A DNA stretch of 36,530 nucleotides from Spirochaetales bacterium (GTDB lineage Bacteria; Spirochaetota; Spirochaetia; UBA9216): assembly GCA_003245835.1 (NCBI GenBank), contig QKCC01000030.1, positions 1 to 36,530 on the forward strand. The letters run 5' to 3'. Each line of letters begins with the position of its first letter. Within the stretch, counting starts at the first letter, position 1. This document shows positions 29,986 through 36,530 of the stretch, one piece after another. Below the pieces are notes generated by a model. That model ran no database searches, was not told the origin of the DNA, and saw nothing but the letters and a program-made list of their open reading frames with translations. Both the position numbers and the translations under genes were made by a program.

Positions 29986-30933
29986 TTAGTCCGCCGCGAG
30001 TACGGCTTCGGCTGTGCTTCTGTCGGTTACGAGTATATTTATTATCCTTCCTTTGAGTGCCGAGTGAATGGCCTGAACTTTATGCTGCCCGTTTGCGACG
30101 GCCATTACATATCTGATTCTGCTAAGCTGCTGAAGATCGATTCCGATTGTCCTTTCGTCAAAAATTGTACTGCACGGCTGCCCGGCATCATTGTAGAAAT
30201 GTGAGTTTATGTCCCCGGCAAGGTTCAGTTTTTCGGCGGACTTCAATTCATCCGCAGTAATGTACCCGTCGCGGTAAAGCATTGTGGTCGGTTTCGGCCG
30301 CATTCCGCCGATTCCTACCACAGCTATATTTATGTCTCCGAATTTTTCCATTGTCGATCTTATCGTTGTTTCTTTCAGCAGTATTTCCCGTGCTTCCCGA
30401 TTGTCGACGATTGCGGGCGCATACAGCTGGAACAGTCTGCTGCCTTCAATCTTTGCCGCGAGGGTCGAAGTCAGTTCAACAGGGTTGAATCCCTGTTCGA
30501 CCTGGTGCAGCCCCCCTGTCAGCTGGATGATTGAAATGTCCCTGATACTGACGGGTGAAGAAAATGCCTGAATCATTTTAAGTATTGTAGATCCCCAGGC
30601 AATTCCGATACAGTCCCCGTCCTGCAGCATTCCGGCCAGCTGCTGTGCTGCCGAAGCTCCAATCAGGCCTTTTGTACCTTCGTCATTTACACCGGTATCG
30701 GTAACAATTGCCCGATAGATTTTATATTTTTTTTCAAGAGCACTTTCCAGTTCGAAATGTGCGCCGGGCAATTCCCTGATTTTAATCTGTACAGTTCCGT
30801 CGGCGACGGCATCTTCAAGGATCTTCGCTATCTTGAATCGTGAAAAACGTGTTTTTTCGGCTATCTCTACCTTTGACAGTCCTTCTTCATAATAGAGTTT
30901 GCAGATTTTAATTTTTATCGCAAGTTCAGACAT
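29986..30933 (-). CDS. SorC/DeoR-family sugar-binding regulator
   Basis: A 315-residue regulator. An N-terminal winged helix (ICKLYYEEGLSKVEIAEKTR, then FSRFKIAKILEDA) is followed by the large SorC effector domain from about residue 58, related to sugar-phosphate isomerases (GIAWGSTILKMIQAF, IAVVGIGGMRPKPTTMLYRD, GDINSHFYNDAGQPC and a terminal IINILVTDRSTAEAVL). Members such as EryD and SorC bind sugar phosphates. It overlaps the PfkB kinase gene by 8 bp, and that gene is divergent from the isomerase-transketolase operon, so it likely controls both directions. The kinase product is a plausible inducer. Confidence 0.93.
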   Translation of the reverse strand: MSELAIKIKICKLYYEEGLSKVEIAEKTRFSRFKIAKILEDAVADGTVQIKIRELPGAHFELESALEKKYKIYRAIVTDTGVNDEGTKGLIGASAAQQLAGMLQDGDCIGIAWGSTILKMIQAFSSPVSIRDISIIQLTGGLHQVEQGFNPVELTSTLAAKIEGSRLFQLYAPAIVDNREAREILLKETTIRSTMEKFGDINIAVVGIGGMRPKPTTMLYRDGYITADELKSAEKLNLAGDINSHFYNDAGQPCSTIFDERTIGIDLQQLSRIRYVMAVANGQHKVQAIHSALKGRIINILVTDRSTAEAVLAAD

Positions 30934-31894
30934 CGGTAACCTTCTTTATAAGTGAATTGACACTGTCCAGGTCAGGCAGGGCTTCCGCTACACCAATCCT
31001 GGTCGAGGTCAGCGCTGCGGCAGCCGCTCCAAAGCCGACGGCTTTTTCGAGGAGTTTCCGCTCGGATGCTATTTGTTCAAGACTGTAGTCCGCCAGGACC
31101 GACAGCACCGCCGAAATAAAGCTGTCGCCGCATCCGGTCGAGTCAACAGAATCAAGCTTTATTATTTCCTTCGTTCCGGAGTATTCCCTTGTGGCATATA
31201 TACTGCCGTATTCTCCCTTCGTGCACAATACAATTTGCGGACCGCATTCCAGCAATTTTTTCACTCCCGCTTCGAGATCGTTGTGACCGATCAGAAAACG
31301 CATCTCATCGTCGTTGATTTTGATTATATCCGCATACTCGACAGCAGCCCAGATTGTTTTAAAAGCTGTCTGCTCCGACGGCCAGAGGCTTGGCCGGTAA
31401 TTGGGGTCATACGATATGATACTTCCGTTTTTTTTCGCCTTTGTTACGGATTTTAATGTTGAAGCTGCTGCCGGTTCATTGATCAGCGATATTGAACCGA
31501 AATGAAAAAACTTCGTATCAAAGAGTTCCTCAGGAATTTCTTCAAAGCTGATCCGCATATCCGCCCCGGGATTCCGGTAGAAAAGAAATTCCCTGGTAAA
31601 CGCGGTCGGCAGCCCTATAAATGCGAGCCCGGTATTAACCTCGTTATCGAACTGAATTCCCGCGGTATCGACGCCGTATTTGCCGACAGTTTCGAATATA
31701 TGCCTGCCGAAAGCTTCGTTTCCCACACGGGTGATAAATCCTGTCTTCCTTCCCAGTTTGGAGCACCCTATTGCGGTATTGGCGGGGGCTCCGCCTGCTA
31801 TTCTTTTAAATGATGAGACCTCGGTCAGGCTCATTCCCGTCTCAATTGCCGCGAGATCAATAAGCGCTTCACCGATCGTTACGACATCAAACAT
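30926..31894 (-). CDS. PfkB-family carbohydrate kinase
   Basis: The ATG at 31894, seven bases after AGGAG, is preferred; the ATG at 31915 precedes that ribosome site. The 322-residue ribokinase-fold protein has VVTIGEALIDLAAIE, GGAPANTAIGCSKLGRKTG, and DSTGCGDSFISAVL with the catalytic Asp. The anion-hole motif is GCGD rather than the usual GAGD. Similarity is closest to fructokinase-like members, but the substrate range of this family is wide. With the SorC regulator and the divergent enzymes it should phosphorylate the sugar, or its isomerised form, at entry to the pathway. Confidence 0.92.
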   Translation of the reverse strand: MFDVVTIGEALIDLAAIETGMSLTEVSSFKRIAGGAPANTAIGCSKLGRKTGFITRVGNEAFGRHIFETVGKYGVDTAGIQFDNEVNTGLAFIGLPTAFTREFLFYRNPGADMRISFEEIPEELFDTKFFHFGSISLINEPAAASTLKSVTKAKKNGSIISYDPNYRPSLWPSEQTAFKTIWAAVEYADIIKINDDEMRFLIGHNDLEAGVKKLLECGPQIVLCTKGEYGSIYATREYSGTKEIIKLDSVDSTGCGDSFISAVLSVLADYSLEQIASERKLLEKAVGFGAAAAALTSTRIGVAEALPDLDSVNSLIKKVTDV

Positions 31895-31932
31895 CGGCAT
31901 GCTCCTGTATTGCATGATTCAATAATTATCGA

Positions 31933-31961
31933 ATCATATTTCTCTCAAAAGATATTGTCAA
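31933..31961 (-). promoter_or_regulatory. Promoter of the PfkB-SorC operon
   Basis: On the minus strand TTGACA (31956-31961) and TATGAT (31933-31938) are separated by 17 bases. The leader to the ATG is about 35 bases. Confidence 0.82.
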
Positions 31962-32004
31962 TAAATAATGTGTAAAATATTCTCTTAAACCCATTTAAAA
32001 ATAA

Positions 32005-32029
32005 CATTTGAGGTAAAAATACACAAATG
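32005..32029. promoter_or_regulatory. Operator candidate between divergent sugar operons
   Basis: CATTTG (32005-32010) and CAAATG (32024-32029) are inverted copies with a 13-base centre. The site lies upstream of both -35 hexamers, halfway between the divergent promoters, where a SorC-type regulator could act on both. The arms are short, so this is tentative. Confidence 0.35.
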
Positions 32030-32041
32030 AGCTGTTTTTAA

Positions 32042-32070
32042 TTGACAATTCCGCCAACGGGGAATATCCT
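32042..32070 (+). promoter_or_regulatory. Promoter of the isomerase-transketolase operon
   Basis: TTGACA (32042-32047) and TATCCT (32065-32070) are separated by 17 bases. AGGAGGAGGG directly precedes the ATG at 32122, a very strong ribosome site. Confidence 0.78.
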
Positions 32071-32121
32071 TAAATCACAAACGAGCGATAGTGTAACAAA
32101 TGATAATAAAAGGAGGAGGGA

Positions 32122-33174
32122 ATGAAGCAGATCAGGGGGCCGGCAATTTTTCTGGCTCAGTTTTACAGGGAGTCTGAGCCTTTTAATTCGATAGGGTCAA
32201 TCTGCAGCTGGGCGGCGTCCCTCGGCTATAGGGGTGTTCAGATTCCGACTTGGGAACGCGGTCTGATTGATCTTGATGCGGCTGCTGAATCCTCCGGTTA
32301 CTGTGAGGATTACAGCGGCAGGCTCAATGAAATCGGAATAGAGATCGTTGACCTGGGTTCGTACCTTCAGGGGCAGTGCATGGCTTTTCACCCGGCGTAT
32401 GAAACCGGTTTTCAGCCTTTTTTTCCGGCAGGACTTAATGAAAATGAGCGGCTTGAATGGGCGGCGGACCAGCTTAAAAAGTCGATCCGCGCTGCGGCCA
32501 ATCTTGGAGTGAAGAATATCTCCGTGATGTCCGGGGGGCTTCTGTGGCACATGGCTTACCCCTGGCCCCAGCGTCCGGAAGGCCTGGTCAATGAAGCCTT
32601 CGCCGAACTTGCAGAAAGATGGCTTCCGGTTCTCAGGTTTGCGGATGAACATGGGGTGACTATCGGTTATGAACTTCATCCGGGTTCGGACCTTTTCGAC
32701 GGGGCAACCTTTGAAATGTTTCTGGACAGGGTCGGAAATATTCCGTCTGCCTGTCTGACCTATGATCCGAGCCACTTTGTTCTTCAGCAGCTGGATTACA
32801 TCGATTTTATCCGGCTCTATGCAGACAGGATCAAGGCTATGCATGTTAAGGATGCAGAATTCAACCCGACCGGAAGAACCGGCGTATATGGAGGATTCCA
32901 GGGCTGGGCGGACAGGGCCGGCAGATTCAGATCCCCGGGCGACGGTCAGGTCGACTTTAAACGGATATTTTCAATGCTCACGCAGGCAGGCTTCGACGGC
33001 TGGGCAATCCTTGAATGGGAATGCTGTATAAAAAGCCCGGAGCAGGGCGCGCGTGAGGGAGCGCCATTTATTTCGAGGCACATAATTGAGGTTTCGGATG
33101 TGGCTTTTGATGATTTTGCCGGCGGGGCAACAGACAGGCATCGCAACAGGCGGATGCTTGGACTGGAGGATTGA
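32122..33174 (+). CDS. TIM-barrel sugar isomerase/epimerase (AP-endonuclease 2 family)
   Basis: A 350-residue enzyme of the xylose-isomerase-like TIM-barrel superfamily (IolE/IolI/EryC relatives). The metal and acid-base residues are visible in IGYELHPGSDLFDG, CLTYDPSHFVLQQLD, KAMHVKDAEFNP and WAILEWECC. Near the N-terminus SWAASLGYRGVQIPTWERG is typical of the family. It should isomerise, epimerise or dehydrate the sugar before or after phosphorylation. It is the first gene of a five-to-four base-overlapping set with the split transketolase, so its product likely feeds that enzyme. The exact sugar is not readable. Confidence 0.9.
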   Translation: MKQIRGPAIFLAQFYRESEPFNSIGSICSWAASLGYRGVQIPTWERGLIDLDAAAESSGYCEDYSGRLNEIGIEIVDLGSYLQGQCMAFHPAYETGFQPFFPAGLNENERLEWAADQLKKSIRAAANLGVKNISVMSGGLLWHMAYPWPQRPEGLVNEAFAELAERWLPVLRFADEHGVTIGYELHPGSDLFDGATFEMFLDRVGNIPSACLTYDPSHFVLQQLDYIDFIRLYADRIKAMHVKDAEFNPTGRTGVYGGFQGWADRAGRFRSPGDGQVDFKRIFSMLTQAGFDGWAILEWECCIKSPEQGAREGAPFISRHIIEVSDVAFDDFAGGATDRHRNRRMLGLED

Positions 33175-34001
33175 TGACAGCAAAGGAACTGCAAAGAAAG
33201 ACGGTTGAGGCAAGAATCAATATTGTGAAAATGACAACCGCGGTACAGGGGGGGCATCTGGCCGGCTCGCTGTCCTGTATCGATATTCTGATCGCCCTGT
33301 TTTTTAGCGAGCTCAGGTTCCGGGCCGATGACCCCGGCTGGAAACTCCGTGACCGGTTTGTACTGAGCAAGGGCCACGGTGCGCCGGCGCTTTACACAGT
33401 GCTTGCAATGTGCGGATATTTCCCGCTTGAAGAACTGTATACCCTCAGAAAAATCAATTCCAGGCTGCAGGGCCACCCCGTATGTTCAAAGCTTCCGGGG
33501 ATTGAAATCTGCACCGGTTCTCTGGGTACTGGCTTCTCGGCAGCCGTCGGAATGGCGCTCGGCTGCAAACTCGATGACGACGGCGACAAACAGGTTTTTG
33601 TGCTGCTTGGCGACGGTGAAAATGATGAGGGCCAGATCTGGGAAGCTGCGATGGCTGCCTCACACTTCAATTTGAATAATATTACGGCAATAATTGATAG
33701 AAACCATTACCAGATCGACGGCAGTACTTCAGAGGTTATGGAACTGGAACCACTTGCCGATAAATGGCGGGCATTCGGCTGGAAGGTTGTTGAGGTCGAC
33801 GGACACGACCCGGGTGAAATCGCTGAAGCGCTTAAGGTAAGCCGGGGGGGGAGGACAATGATTATTGCAGAAACGGTGAAAGGAAAGGGCGTACCGCTTG
33901 TCGAGAACAATAATGCCTATCACTCTAAACCGCTGAGCCCGGCTGATGCCGAACTTGCACTTGCGGAACTTGAAATGAAATTAGCGGAGGACAGAGAATG
34001 A
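33174..34001 (+). CDS. Transketolase, N-terminal (TPP-binding) subunit
   Basis: The ATG at 33174 overlaps the isomerase stop (TGATG) and follows GGAGG. The 275-residue product is the pyrophosphate-binding half of a split transketolase: VQGGHLAGSLSCIDILIALF, SKGHGAPALYTVLAMCG, GSLGTGFSAAVGMALG, and the TPP motif LLGDGENDEGQIWEAAMAA with IIDRNHYQIDG. It needs the next gene's product for activity. Together they move a two-carbon ketol unit, or a similar acyl unit, between sugar phosphates. Split transketolases are common in Thermotogae, spirochaetes and Firmicutes and often belong to specialised sugar pathways. Confidence 0.95.
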   Translation: MTAKELQRKTVEARINIVKMTTAVQGGHLAGSLSCIDILIALFFSELRFRADDPGWKLRDRFVLSKGHGAPALYTVLAMCGYFPLEELYTLRKINSRLQGHPVCSKLPGIEICTGSLGTGFSAAVGMALGCKLDDDGDKQVFVLLGDGENDEGQIWEAAMAASHFNLNNITAIIDRNHYQIDGSTSEVMELEPLADKWRAFGWKVVEVDGHDPGEIAEALKVSRGGRTMIIAETVKGKGVPLVENNNAYHSKPLSPADAELALAELEMKLAEDRE

Positions 34002-34957
34002 TCGGTATCGGGGGTGCTGAAGAACTGAAATCAACGCGGGAGGCATATGGTGAAGTTCTTGTTGAGCTGGGAGAAAAGTATCCCAATCTGGTTGTGATGG
34101 AGGCGGATCTCGGCAAATCAACATATTCGATAAAATTCAAGGACAGATTCCCCGAAAGATATTTTGATGTGGGAATAGCCGAGCAGAACCTGATCGGGAT
34201 GGCTTCCGGGCTTGCAAAGACGGGCCGGACAGTTTTTGCTTCCACCCTTGCGATTTTTGCACCGGGCCGCTGCTGGGACCAGGTCCGAAACACACTTGCC
34301 CATTCAAAATGCAGCGTAAAACTTGTAACCACGCATGCTGGCCTGTCTATCGGGAAGGACGGCTCTTCCCACCAGGCGCTTGAAGATATTGCCCTGCTCA
34401 GGGTTATTCCGGAAATGACTGTAATTGTTCCCTGCGATGCGAACGAAACCAAACGCGCCATAAGAAAGATTGCCGGGCTTGACGGTCCTTTCTCGGTCAG
34501 GCTGGCAAGACCCGAAACTCCGATGGTTACGCCGGCTGACGGAGACTTTGAAATAGGCCGGGGGATGGTTCTTCGGGAGGGATCGGACCTCACATTCGCA
34601 GCCTGCGGGCTTATGGTGCACGAATGCCTGAAGGCTGCCGACAAACTTGCTGGCTACGGAATTTCCGCAGAGGTATTGAACATACCTACGGTAAAACCGA
34701 TAGACCGTGATCTTCTTGTCGCAAGCGGAGGCAAAACCGGGCTGATTATTTCATGCGAAGAGCACAGCATAATAGGAGGGTTCGGCTCTGCCGTTCTTGA
34801 AGCCCTTGAAGAGGAGACAGGAATCATCTGCCGCAGGGTAGGCACAAACGACTGCTGGGGTGAATCGGGTGAGCCGGATGATCTTTTCGAAAAATATGGG
34901 CTCTCGGCTGCTTCGATTGTGAAAACAGCAGTTGAGATGCTGAAAAAGCGAAAATGA
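33998..34957 (+). CDS. Transketolase, C-terminal (pyrimidine-binding) subunit
   Basis: A 319-residue partner of the N-terminal subunit. It has the PYR domain (STREAYGEVLVELGEKYPNL, EADLGKSTYSIKFKDRFPER, DVGIAEQNLIGMASGLAKTG with the TPP-activating glutamate) and the transketolase C-terminal domain (ISCEEHSIIGGFGSAVLEAL). The ATG overlaps the N-subunit stop by 4 bp (ATGA), so the two are made in equal amounts. The gene after it is an SAF-domain oxidoreductase 12 bp downstream. Confidence 0.95.
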   Translation: MIGIGGAEELKSTREAYGEVLVELGEKYPNLVVMEADLGKSTYSIKFKDRFPERYFDVGIAEQNLIGMASGLAKTGRTVFASTLAIFAPGRCWDQVRNTLAHSKCSVKLVTTHAGLSIGKDGSSHQALEDIALLRVIPEMTVIVPCDANETKRAIRKIAGLDGPFSVRLARPETPMVTPADGDFEIGRGMVLREGSDLTFAACGLMVHECLKAADKLAGYGISAEVLNIPTVKPIDRDLLVASGGKTGLIISCEEHSIIGGFGSAVLEALEEETGIICRRVGTNDCWGESGEPDDLFEKYGLSAASIVKTAVEMLKKRK

Positions 34958-34969
34958 CAGGAGAAAATT

Positions 34970-36226
34970 ATGCTGATTAAACCGTTCGGAAGGAATGTCG
35001 GAATAGGCTTTGCCGGAAGCGTGGATACCGATACAGGACAGAGGACTACAACGCTTGCTGCCCAGGTCAGATCCATAAACGAGATGTACGTAAGTGCTGT
35101 ATTCAACCCTGATAAAGAGGAAGCGGGACTTGTCGTCAGTAAAGCCGGCCTGGACAGGGACGGCGGCTGCGGGATGATTTCATCCGCTGTTGACAATCTT
35201 GAAGAGTTTCTTTCGGGACCGCTCGAGGTTGTAGTGGTAAGTGATATGGACGCGGCAGTCGCAAATAAGGTGATTCTTGAATCATTTAAAGCCGGTAAGC
35301 ATGTAATCAACCTGAACGCGGTAAGCGAGGCGGCACTCGGTGTGTTATATAAGACGAAGGCCGCGGAATCCGGTGTTGTCTACTCGGTCGGTGCCGGGGA
35401 TGAGCCGGCGGCAACCCTCGAACTGGTCGAATTCTGTGAAAAACTGAACCTCGATATAGTATGCGCAGGCAAGGGTAAGAATAACCCAATGAACCTTCAC
35501 GCTGTACCGGATGATTATTTTGATTACGGAAAGCAGAAAAATCTTAACCCTCAGAGCATTGCATCTTTTGTGGATGGAACAAAGACTATGCTCGAGATGT
35601 CGATACTTTCCAATGCCACAGGCTGGAGAATCGACAGGCCCGGTATGCATGGTCCGAACGTTAATGTGGATCAGCTCACGTCCGTTTTTGTTCCGCAGAG
35701 CGCCGGGGGCATCCTTCATTCGACTCCGGTTATCGACTACGGAATAGGAGATATTGCCCCCGGAGTGTTCGTAATATTCACCACGTCACAGCAGTCGATT
35801 ATCGATGAGCTTCTTTATCTGAAAATGAAGGGAGGACCCTATTTTTACCTGTATAAACCATATCACCTCGGGAACATTGAAGCCCCTCTTTCAATTCATG
35901 CTATTCTCAGGGAGCAAAGGCCTTCACTTGTAATCAAAGGCGACTTTGTTACAATTGTATGCGCTAAAACAAAGAAGGCTCTCAAGGCCGGGGATGAATT
36001 CGATACAACCGGAGGCTACACATTTTACGGTTACGCCGTACCGGCTGAAACCGCAAGGCTTCACAATCTTGCGCCGCTCGCGCTCATTGAAAAAAGCACT
36101 GCCAGACGCGATATAGGTTCCGATGAGTTAATTACAATGGATGATATAAAGATAGACGAATCCCGCGGCTTGTTTGACAGCTGGAATATCCAGAAAGTGT
36201 TTACCGGCAACTATCGAAAAGATTGA
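34970..36226 (+). CDS. DRL (DXR-II)-like oxidoreductase: homoserine-dehydrogenase-type NAD(P) fold plus SAF domain
   Basis: A 418-residue protein. Residues 8-150 form a Rossmann-type NAD(P) domain (VGIGFAGSVDTDTG, VVVVSDMDAAVANKVILESF, GKHVINLNAVSEAALG). A central catalytic domain contains CAGKGKNNPMNLHAVPDDY and DGTKTMLEMSILSNATGW, and an SAF domain occupies about 325-400 (VTIVCAKTKKALKAGDEFD). This arrangement is that of the DRL family, in which the Brucella member replaces the MEP-pathway enzyme DXR by converting 1-deoxyxylulose 5-phosphate into 2-C-methylerythritol 4-phosphate. Here it closes a sugar-catabolic operon behind a split transketolase, so it probably acts on a related branched or deoxy sugar phosphate. 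AGGAG precedes the ATG. Family is good; reaction unknown. Confidence 0.8.
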   Translation: MLIKPFGRNVGIGFAGSVDTDTGQRTTTLAAQVRSINEMYVSAVFNPDKEEAGLVVSKAGLDRDGGCGMISSAVDNLEEFLSGPLEVVVVSDMDAAVANKVILESFKAGKHVINLNAVSEAALGVLYKTKAAESGVVYSVGAGDEPAATLELVEFCEKLNLDIVCAGKGKNNPMNLHAVPDDYFDYGKQKNLNPQSIASFVDGTKTMLEMSILSNATGWRIDRPGMHGPNVNVDQLTSVFVPQSAGGILHSTPVIDYGIGDIAPGVFVIFTTSQQSIIDELLYLKMKGGPYFYLYKPYHLGNIEAPLSIHAILREQRPSLVIKGDFVTIVCAKTKKALKAGDEFDTTGGYTFYGYAVPAETARLHNLAPLALIEKSTARRDIGSDELITMDDIKIDESRGLFDSWNIQKVFTGNYRKD

Positions 36227-36287
36227 AAACAATTCCGCCGCATAGTATGGTTACATTAATCTTTTAACGGGGTATTTGGCTGACAGG

Positions 36288-36530
36288 ATGAACAATACAA
36301 GGGTACTGCCGATCGTTAAATGGGTCGGCGGTAAGCGGCAGCTGCTTGGCAATATTATAGAAAAACTTCCTGCGGAAGTCCTCGAGGACAGGACCGCATA
36401 TTTTGAACCCTTCATAGGCGGCGGGGCTGTCCTGTTTCGACTGCAGATGTCAAATGCCGTGATTAATGATCATAATGAGGAGCTGATTAATCTCTACCGT
36501 GTTATCAGGGACCGGCCTGCAGAATTAATT
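36288..36530 (+). CDS. DNA adenine methylase, Dam/DpnM type (N-terminal 81 aa, cut by window edge)
   Basis: From ATG 36288 the frame is open to the window end. KWVGGKRQLLGNIIEKLP contains the SAM-binding FxGG-like motif of class alpha methylases, and YFEPFIGGGAVLFRLQ with VINDHNEELINLYRVIRD is the DpnM/Dam pattern, including the first part of the catalytic region. These enzymes methylate adenine N6, usually in GATC. The ribosome site is weak (GGGG at 36269-36272); a TTG at 36276 is a possible alternative start. No gene precedes it on the same strand except the SAF oxidoreductase 61 bp away, and no clear terminator was seen there. A restriction partner, if any, lies outside. Confidence 0.88.
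   Translation, partial: MNNTRVLPIVKWVGGKRQLLGNIIEKLPAEVLEDRTAYFEPFIGGGAVLFRLQMSNAVINDHNEELINLYRVIRDRPAELI

Noticed and set aside
33925-34644. A 239-codon minus-strand open frame opposite the transketolase C-subunit
   Set aside because: The plus strand carries clear transketolase motifs here; the antisense product matches no family and is a codon-bias shadow.
1-36530. CRISPR arrays, tRNA or rRNA genes, insertion sequences
   Set aside because: No regularly spaced repeats, no cloverleaf-type sequences and no transposase-like proteins were found in the gaps; the inverted repeats present lack any adjacent transposase.

Overview
The window looks like a chromosomal segment from an anaerobic, free-living spirochaete (Spirochaetota, Sediminispirochaeta/Spirochaeta-like). 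The main clue is that both solute-binding proteins have signal peptides ending in A-G-G-(K/Q)-Q-E without a lipobox cysteine, a style common in that group. Anaerobic traits agree: an [FeFe]-hydrogenase operon, a Fe-S type L-cysteine desulfidase and a probable selenoprotein. No rRNA, tRNA, CRISPR or recognisable IS element was seen. Both window edges cut a gene.

Region 1 (1-5192, minus strand) is an alpha-glucoside module: a LacI regulator, an AglE-like binding protein, two permeases with no ATPase, and the 5' end of a GH13_18 (sucrose-phosphorylase family) enzyme. Its promoter is flanked by three TGAAAG-N2-CTTTCA-like operators. Region 2 (5381-6670) has an Lrp/AsnC regulator and a ferritin.

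Region 3 (6707-18545, plus strand) is the most unusual part. A GntR/FCD regulator and a complete Liv-type ABC importer run into a tightly packed set of enzymes: a UroD-like protein, an FGGY kinase, three paralogous small proteins resembling the L-2-amino-thiazoline-4-carboxylate hydrolase family, a shikimate-kinase-like protein, RidA and the cysteine desulfidase CyuA. I infer a catabolic pathway for an imported sulfur- or nitrogen-containing compound that ends at cysteine or a similar amino acid, then pyruvate, ammonia and sulfide. I know of no described pathway with this gene set.

Region 4 (18544-22078, minus) is a compact three-subunit NAD-linked [FeFe]-hydrogenase behind a clear promoter and a Rex-like operator. 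Region 5 (22178-24849, plus) is a NatAB-like ABC exporter followed by a gene hidden by an in-frame TGA: a HesB-like selenoprotein of 94 codons with Sec at codon 32.

Region 6 (24866-29905, minus) is a stressosome operon, RsbR (PAS-STAS), RsbS, RsbT and RsbX, whose last gene is a large hybrid histidine kinase and so is the likely output. Region 7 (29986-36226) is a divergent sugar locus: SorC regulator and PfkB kinase on one side; TIM-barrel isomerase, split transketolase and a DRL/DXR-II-like SAF-domain oxidoreductase on the other. The last 240 bases begin a Dam/DpnM-like adenine methylase gene.
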